From: Cryptomeria japonica
Taxonomy: Eukaryota > Streptophyta > Pinopsida > Cupressales > Cupressaceae
NCBI RefSeq assembly: GCF_030272615.1
Contig: NC_081412.1
Span: 545,670,202-545,734,201 of the forward strand
DNA: 64,000 bases
Direction of reading: 5' to 3'
In this document: one piece after another, positions 57,790 through 64,000 of the stretch
Position numbering within the stretch: the first letter of the stretch is position 1
How the letters are laid out: each line of letters starts with the position of its first letter
The notes under the pieces: model-generated
Databases searched by the model: none
What the model was told of the DNA's origin: nothing
What the model saw: only the letters and a program-made list of their open reading frames with translations
Translations under genes and position numbers: made by a program

Positions 57790-58440
57790 TGTTCACCCTA
57801 ATCCCATAGTTAAGATGTATACCATTGGTTGAAAAAAATGGACCCGTAAGAAAACTACTTAAAATAACAAATAGAAAAATTAATGTTAACCACAAGGGAA
57901 TAAACTATAAGAAAACCACAAGAAGTAGAACACAAACAAGACTTGAAAGAGTCTAGAGAGGCATTGCAATCAACATTAAGAAGAAAAATAAAGTCTCTAC
58001 TCAAGTTTTAGGTAAGACAATCCTAATTCTTCCAAGCATTAGCATTGATGTCATTATAGTCAAAAGTAGATTCAACCAATAAATTAACAACTTAATTTCC
58101 TCTCTTCTAGTATGGTTCCACTTAAGAACATTGAAACTACATGTAATGGTGTTGATAAATTTCTTAGATTATTTCAAGCACCATTAGTGGAAGTGAGAGG
58201 AAGATTGACTTTTGAAGTGATCAATCAAGATTTTATTCATATTTTTGATCAATATTAGTAATATACTTTAGCTTAGCTTTTGAAAGGCTTGGTGAATTAC
58301 CATAGCTTGAAATTTTTTATTGTAACCAAAACTAAGATTACTAACAAATTAGAACTTAACCTTAACATTATGGTCAGAACAAACCCCTCTTATATGAGTA
58401 TGCCCAACATTGTTTTTCGTAGCTCCATCAATATTAATTT
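57790..58440. other. 5' end of the LINE and adjoining spacer
   Basis: The LINE 5' untranslated region should end somewhere after 57790, but neither its boundary nor a target duplication can be found by eye. The rest has no recognisable feature. Confidence 0.35.
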
Positions 58441-60880
58441 AAACCAAGTCCAAAGGATGATCCTCTCATTTAGTAATTTGATCATCTTGAGGGTTATTGT
58501 TAGAAATGACCCAAAACGATAAATCATAGGTATATCAAGTCTCATTAGAGCTCTAAATTCAAACCATGAACTCACTTGTTAACTTGAATCCAAAATTGAC
58601 ATGTTTCTTTCAAATCGGCTATGATCCTACCTCAAAGTTGACTTATATGTCTAGTTGTACCATTAAAATTTTTTTGATTACATTTTGACCACATATTCCA
58701 TTAGATTAAATCATGACCAACATCATAAAACAAATTAATGCTTGCTAGCTTAAAAAAGGTCATAATTGGTTCACAAGAAAATATTAGATATAATTATAAT
58801 TATTCTATGAAATTCCCAACATATCATAGCATAAATGATAAAATAAATAGTAAGGAGGTCGATAAAGATGTTGGTAAAGATGTTCCCATTTCTTCATCAT
58901 CTTTAAGACATACATTTGTTTTACTTAACAATCCCACATTTTCATATATTGTCATGATGAAGTATTAAATAGTCGAATTTAATATATATATATACTTGTT
59001 TTTTAAATACTACTAGCATTTAATTCAATAACTTATTACTAAATATATTTGTAGGATGCTTTTTATGAGATTCCCTAAAGTGACTCAAATTTGCAAATAT
59101 GTAAGGTGGAGATTTATTGAAAGAACTTGGAGTGCTTGTACATCATCTCCTAGAAACATATATAAATTTTTTTTTCAGCTAATTTATGCAAATTGTTTTT
59201 CATCCTTTGAATTTATTACTATATGTAATTGTACATAAAATATGACAAAGGGTAACACTCAAAATGAGTGGGGCAACTCATGATTATACAGTAAAAGCTC
59301 ATACAAATGGATATTTGAGGGATCAAGAGAACAAAATGATTACTAAGAGCCTCGTTTGTGTGGATAATTTTAACCAAGTCCAGAGGAGGATGCTCTCATC
59401 TAGAAAGATGATCATTCTAAGGGTTATTATTAGAAAAGACAAAAGAAGGAGAAATTGTAGGTATTTCAAGTCTCATGAGAACTCTAAATTTCATCCGCCA
59501 TCTCACTCAATAATCTTAAGTCCAAATTTGACATGTCTTTTCCCAATTGGTAATGATTCTACCCCAAAGTTGACTTATATTTCTTGTTGCACCATTAAAT
59601 ATCCTTTGATTGTATTTCAACTAGATGTTCCATTTGATAAATTATGACCAATTTCATGTGATAGATTAACACTTTCTAGCTTTAAAAAAAATTAATATTG
59701 ATTTACAAAAAAATATTGGATATAATCAATAATCATTCGATGGAGTTCCCAACATATCGCACCATAAATGATTAAAAAAAAAGAAGTCATAAAGATGTTG
59801 GTAACAATGTTTCCCATTGTCTAAATCTTTAAGACACACATTTATTTAGATTAACACTCCCACATTTCAAATATTGTCATGATGAAAGATTTGCACACAC
59901 ACACACACACACACATTTTTAAAATACTACTAATATTTGTAAGATGTGTTTTGATGAGAATCCCTAAAATGACTCAAATTTACAAATGTGTAAGGGGGAG
60001 ATTTATTGCAAGAACTTGAAGTGCATGCACATCGTCCTATATGACATATTTGACATAAAATTTTAGCCAATTTGATATTTTTTCTTTTTTATCCCTTAAA
60101 TTCATTACGTAATTATACATAACATTTGACAGAGGGTAACACTTGAAATGAGTGAGGGTAGTTCATGATTATCCTGTAAAAGCTCTTAGAAATGGACATT
60201 TGAGGGCTCAAGAAAACAAAATGATTACTAAGAGTGTTGTTTGTGTATATAATTTTAAGCGAGTCTAGAGGAGGATGTTGTCATCTAGTAAGTTGGTCAT
60301 CCCAAGAGTTATTATTAGAAAAGACAAAAGAAGGAGAAATTGTATGCATATCAAGTCTCACAAGAACTTTATATCCCAACCAATACCTCATTTAACAATG
60401 TTAAATCCAATTTCGACATGTTGCTTTCAAATTGACTATGATTCTATCCCAAAATTAACTTATATATCTAATTGTACCATTAAAAAATCTTTAATTGCCT
60501 TTCAATTAATTATTCTAATAAATAAAATTAGAACTAATGTCATACACTTAAATCCATAACTGATTTATAAAAAATATTACATCTACTATGAAAATTCCAT
60601 GTACATCACACCATAAATGATGAAAGATTGTAATGATAGAAAAAATTAATATATACTGATATTTGTAAGATGTGCTTTACTCGACTCAAATTATCAAACG
60701 CACTTGGAGTGCATGTACATCCTGCTGTACATTTGACAGGAAATTTTAGCTACCGTAGCATTTATTTTTATAGAGAGGAACACTTGAAATAAGTGTGGGC
60801 AGCTGTAAAATCTCGTACTAATTGAGATTCAACGGCTCTAGAGAACAAAATAATTTGTCCTGTTTGTTGATTTAACTGCT
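58441..60880 (+). repeat. Three diverged tandem copies of a unit of about 0.9 kb
   Basis: Anchors: aaaccaagtccaaaggatga at 58441, taaccaagtccagaggagga at 59371, and ttaagcgagtctagaggagg at 60255. Each is followed by gttattgttagaaa or gttattattagaaaa and caagtctca. Later shared words are ttgacatgt, cccaacatat, aaagatgttggtaa, gtaggatg/gtaagatgtgtttt and the line cttggagtgc. Spacing is 930 and 884 bp, and the third copy is internally shortened. No frame is conserved over all three. A (CA)n run lies in copy two at 59893-59914. Confidence 0.8.
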
Positions 60881-60932
60881 AAAACCTCTTCTGCAGCTCA
60901 TCAACACTGGGAAGATTTATCCGAAGAAATTT

Positions 60933-61118
60933 AATACATCACATTACAATGGTAATATATCTTATTGCAGTTGAGCTGGCATGAATTTGTCTCTCAATTT
61001 TCTTGCACTACTTAATTTTTATTTGAATACGTCACATTACAATGGTAATATATCTTATTGCAGTTAGCTGGCATGAATTTATCTCTCAATTTTCTTGCAC
61101 TACTTAATTTTTATTTTT
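60933..61118 (+). repeat. 93-bp tandem duplication
   Basis: Unit one starts aatacatcacattacaatgg at 60933, unit two aatacgtcacattacaatgg at 61026. Both contain ttattgcag and ttttcttgcactactt. They differ at a handful of bases. Each carries a splice-acceptor-like tract. Confidence 0.93.
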
Positions 61119-61129
61119 ATTTCTTGAAG

Positions 61130-61192
61130 GCATCTCCTCCTGTGGCCTGTATTACAGAGGAAAGAGACAGGCCGAATAAGATGTGCAGCGAG
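61130..61192 (+). CDS. Candidate internal exon of an unknown gene
   Basis: A 63-base segment (21 codons, open in one frame: ASPPVACITEERDRPNKMCS) is preceded by a T-rich tract ending in AG and followed by GTGAGTT, a strong donor. Its composition is less AT-rich than its surroundings. A similar AG|GTAAGT junction occurs near 61535. No neighbouring exon can be joined with confidence, and I do not recognise the peptide. It may belong to a real but mostly intronic host gene, or be chance. Confidence 0.25.
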
Positions 61193-64000
61193 GTGAGTTA
61201 ATATCCGTTTCACGTTGCTCTCTTAGCACTGCCTGTGTGCTTATAGCTTCTGGCAAAATTTGCATGTAAACATGTGTGGGCAAATAGGGTATGCCTTAGC
61301 ATTTAAGGATGTGCACAAAAATTTGCTTGAGAGGTATGTTTACTTTAAAATTCTGGCCAATTCACTTGTCTATGACTTTCCTAGGGAATTTGCTTTGCTA
61401 TTTTCCGTAGATATTGTTCAATGGGGGTGTACATCCCTTTGCACCTCTGGTTTTGAACTTATGACGTCTGGATTTGAGCCTATGACCTCCTGTATGGACA
61501 ACACATAACTTCATTATGAGGCTCTCCCAGGCAAGGTAAGTTCTGCCCTTAACCCATTTTTCGCAATATTTGGACTAGTTGCTTAGCACTGCACTGATAG
61601 ACAGGGAAAAAGGTTTTCAGGCACCCACTCATTGCTAAGGCTGCTTGGCACTTGACCAGAGATCAAGGAGATAGCGGTAAAGACTTTAGAGCCTTAGGCA
61701 TTTGATTGACATTAGAGCCATTAGACACTTAAATTTTTTTAGGTGGAGATCCAGTAGAGAGCATGTGACTGGAAGGGGTTGACAACCAGGAGTTTTAGGT
61801 TTTGTTTTGTACGTTGCAGCAAGTTTTTCAATGTGAATATTTTACCATGTCTCTTAAGATTTGAACCTTGGGTTTTGTGGTAAAATGTCATTATTTGTAT
61901 TATCTGAAGTTCTTTTGTTTCACATAACTTTTTTTCTTAGAGAATGATGTATATATTACTAATTAAAAGATGACATTACATATATTCAAAAGAAAAATAA
62001 ATAAATTAATTGAAATAAGTTTAAAGTCAAAATAAAGTAGACCTGAACTGTCAGAAGTAAAAGAACCAAAACAGTGAACACCAAAAAAATAAACGAAAGA
62101 TTTTCGGTTCTTACTTCTTCAGAATGGTGAACGGAATCTTTTTATGTTTATCTTAAATTTCATTGACAGGTGTTATTGGGAAAATCTAAAGGGGCATTTA
62201 GGATTACTTGAATTAATTTTTTTTTTCAGGAAATTATTAAAAAAAAGGATTGGGTGGCTGCAACTTGTCAATAGAACATCTAAAGGGTGTGCTTGATTTT
62301 TTCAAGCACTTCCTTTAACAGTTGTTTAAATTATCATTTTTAATTTGGTCTTAGGAAAGAAATTATCATCCCTATTTTGGCATATTGAAGATGTCGGTGA
62401 TCAAAATTGTATGTTCCAAAATCATTTTAAGTTTGGGAGTCATGAGTGTCAAATTTAAAAGTAATTGACAACTCATTATTAGGTAGGGACAACTAAGGAC
62501 CAATTGATAAGGATGGCAATTGATAAGGATGGGTAGTTCCTTCTGCTTTTGGCTTTGCTTGGTCAGGTGGTATTCATTGAGATGCTACCTTCAAGAGAAT
62601 CAAAGGCAAACAATACCCATTGCATAAGAGACTCCAAAGTTCATTGTCACTAAACACCTATATGCTGTTTTGCTAATACAAGTGCTTCACATCTTTATTA
62701 TTATATACACAACCATGTAGAGTTAAAGATGTGTCTTGTTAACCTCTAATGATATTCACCTCTTAGTATGTATTCACATGGATGCAAACAAAACAACAAA
62801 GCACACCTCTCTTTTGTAAAGCTTGTAGAATTAACTGAGATTGAACAATTCTGGTGAGACTCAACATAACATAATGTTTGTTGAAAGATTATAATTTGTT
62901 GATCAAATGTGATGATGTGATGGAAAATTGAGAACACAACAGATGGGTGCCTTTATCCATGAGGATGGTAGAGTCTATATTTTTAGTATCCAATGATAAC
63001 ATAAATGTAACCCAACATAAACTGCATAAATGGTACCAATAATGACCCTCTCAATCCCATCAATTAGGTAGATTTTCATACAAACTAACCAACATATGAA
63101 TTGCAGCACAACTAATTGAACATATCTCAGTTATCCATGATAAACCTATAGACTTTCTATATTACTTTGACAAGGTGCCTTCCAAAATTTTGCAAAAAGT
63201 TTTATTGCACAAGAGTCAAAGGTAACGCTCAAATCAGCGAATGTGATTAGGAGAACACTCAAAATGTGGTGTCCCCGATCAGTGTAATGGCAAAACGTTG
63301 ATTCTGTTTCTGATTCATTAATGAAACTGATTCTCTTTCTGATTCATTAATAAAACTCGAATGTAACTACCCATGCAATGTTTATTTTTATTTTAAAAGG
63401 TAAACCCTAACTGCTGCAAAGAGCACAATTTATTATAATAAACCCTAGCTGAGTGGGATTGAAACCAAACTTTCAAAATTATTAATGACAAACAATATCA
63501 AACCCTTATATGCACATCATTTGATCACAATACACTCAGATCTGAAAACATAGATTATAACAGCCAATTGGAATCCCCAAATAAATTCTGAAATTTGACT
63601 TCAGCTGCAGGAAATGTGTTACAGTAAAATGAATTAGTAAATGCATTCACAACCTTAGATTTGTAGCTGTTCAGCCTGTCAAAGGGCTGGAAATCAGCAT
63701 AGAAGCTTTCCAGTAAGATTCACCCTTGCTCAAAAATCAATGTAGGGCACAACTTCACTAAATGGCAGAAATCTCCACCAAATCAAACCCTCAGATCAGC
63801 ATTTGCCCTGCGGTTGGAAATGCTGGTGATGATTGACAATGCTGGCGTTACTGTTGATCCTTATCACCTATCACCCAAAACAAACCTTGTAATGGTACGA
63901 TAGCCTCATAGGATGGTACAACAAGTTGGCAACTCAAACATTCGTTGATTGAGGTCTGAGCTGCCTTGGAAACACTTATAACATGCAGATGATTCTAAAT
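61193..64000. other. Right end of the window with no assignable gene
   Basis: AT-rich sequence with short frames only. The segment around 61440-61495 holds two similar 21-base phrases (ttttgaacttatgacgtctgg / atttgagcctatgacctcct). Around 63240-63360 there is a short direct repeat (ctgattcattaat). No LTR pair, LINE motif or coding domain is visible. Intronic host sequence is possible. Confidence 0.35.

Overview
The window looks like nuclear DNA from a seed plant with a very large, repeat-choked genome; a gymnosperm is my best guess, but nothing here fixes the species. The evidence is AT-rich sequence with long (1.1-1.7 kb) LTRs, a plant L1-type LINE with a C-terminal RNase H, an intron-rich CACTA (En/Spm) transposon, and Tat/Ogre-type Ty3 elements with a DNG-type protease. 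There are no bacterial operons, ribosome binding sites or CRISPR arrays, and no intact host gene can be shown.

The main result is structural. One L1-type LINE on the minus strand, originally about 6.1 kb, is now scattered from 57789 down to 8463 because three elements landed in it. These are a non-autonomous LTR element at 9823-12181 (target duplication ATACC), a CACTA transposon at 12329-45609 (target duplication CTA) and a minus-strand Tat/Ogre-like element at 45724-53270 (target duplication GTAAC/ATAAC). Removing each insert with one duplication copy restores the LINE reading frame across all three junctions.

The CACTA element spans 33.3 kb. It carries a TNP2-type transposase gene with introns (about 18987-24188), a decayed SET-domain reading frame (about 25365-26254) and a second En/Spm-type gene with a Transposase_24-like region (26367-29275). 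It has been invaded in turn. A 1150-bp element with 131-bp terminal inverted repeats sits inside the transposase (22026-23175). An 8.5-kb plus-strand Tat/Ogre-like element (34823-43306) sits beside a decayed Ty3 reverse transcriptase/RNase H fragment (43312-44880). The minus-strand Tat/Ogre-like element itself contains a copia-type solo LTR (48139-49271), and the related plus-strand element preserves the matching empty site.

Left of the LINE (1-8460) lie the 3' end of an LTR retrotransposon with its LTR at 1285-2864, a CA/TG/TA microsatellite split by a solo LTR (4911-6430, perfect duplication ATCTA), and an unrecognised broken reading frame (6905-7561). Right of the LINE (57830-64000) lie a three-copy diverged repeat of about 0.9 kb (58441-60880), a 93-bp tandem duplication and one weak exon candidate; the rest shows nothing I can identify.

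All coding regions are broken by stops or frameshifts except the long but frameshifted gag/protease ORFs of the plus-strand Tat/Ogre-like element. Several stops are C-to-T changes, as expected in methylated, silenced repeats. Percentages and repeat boundaries were judged by eye.
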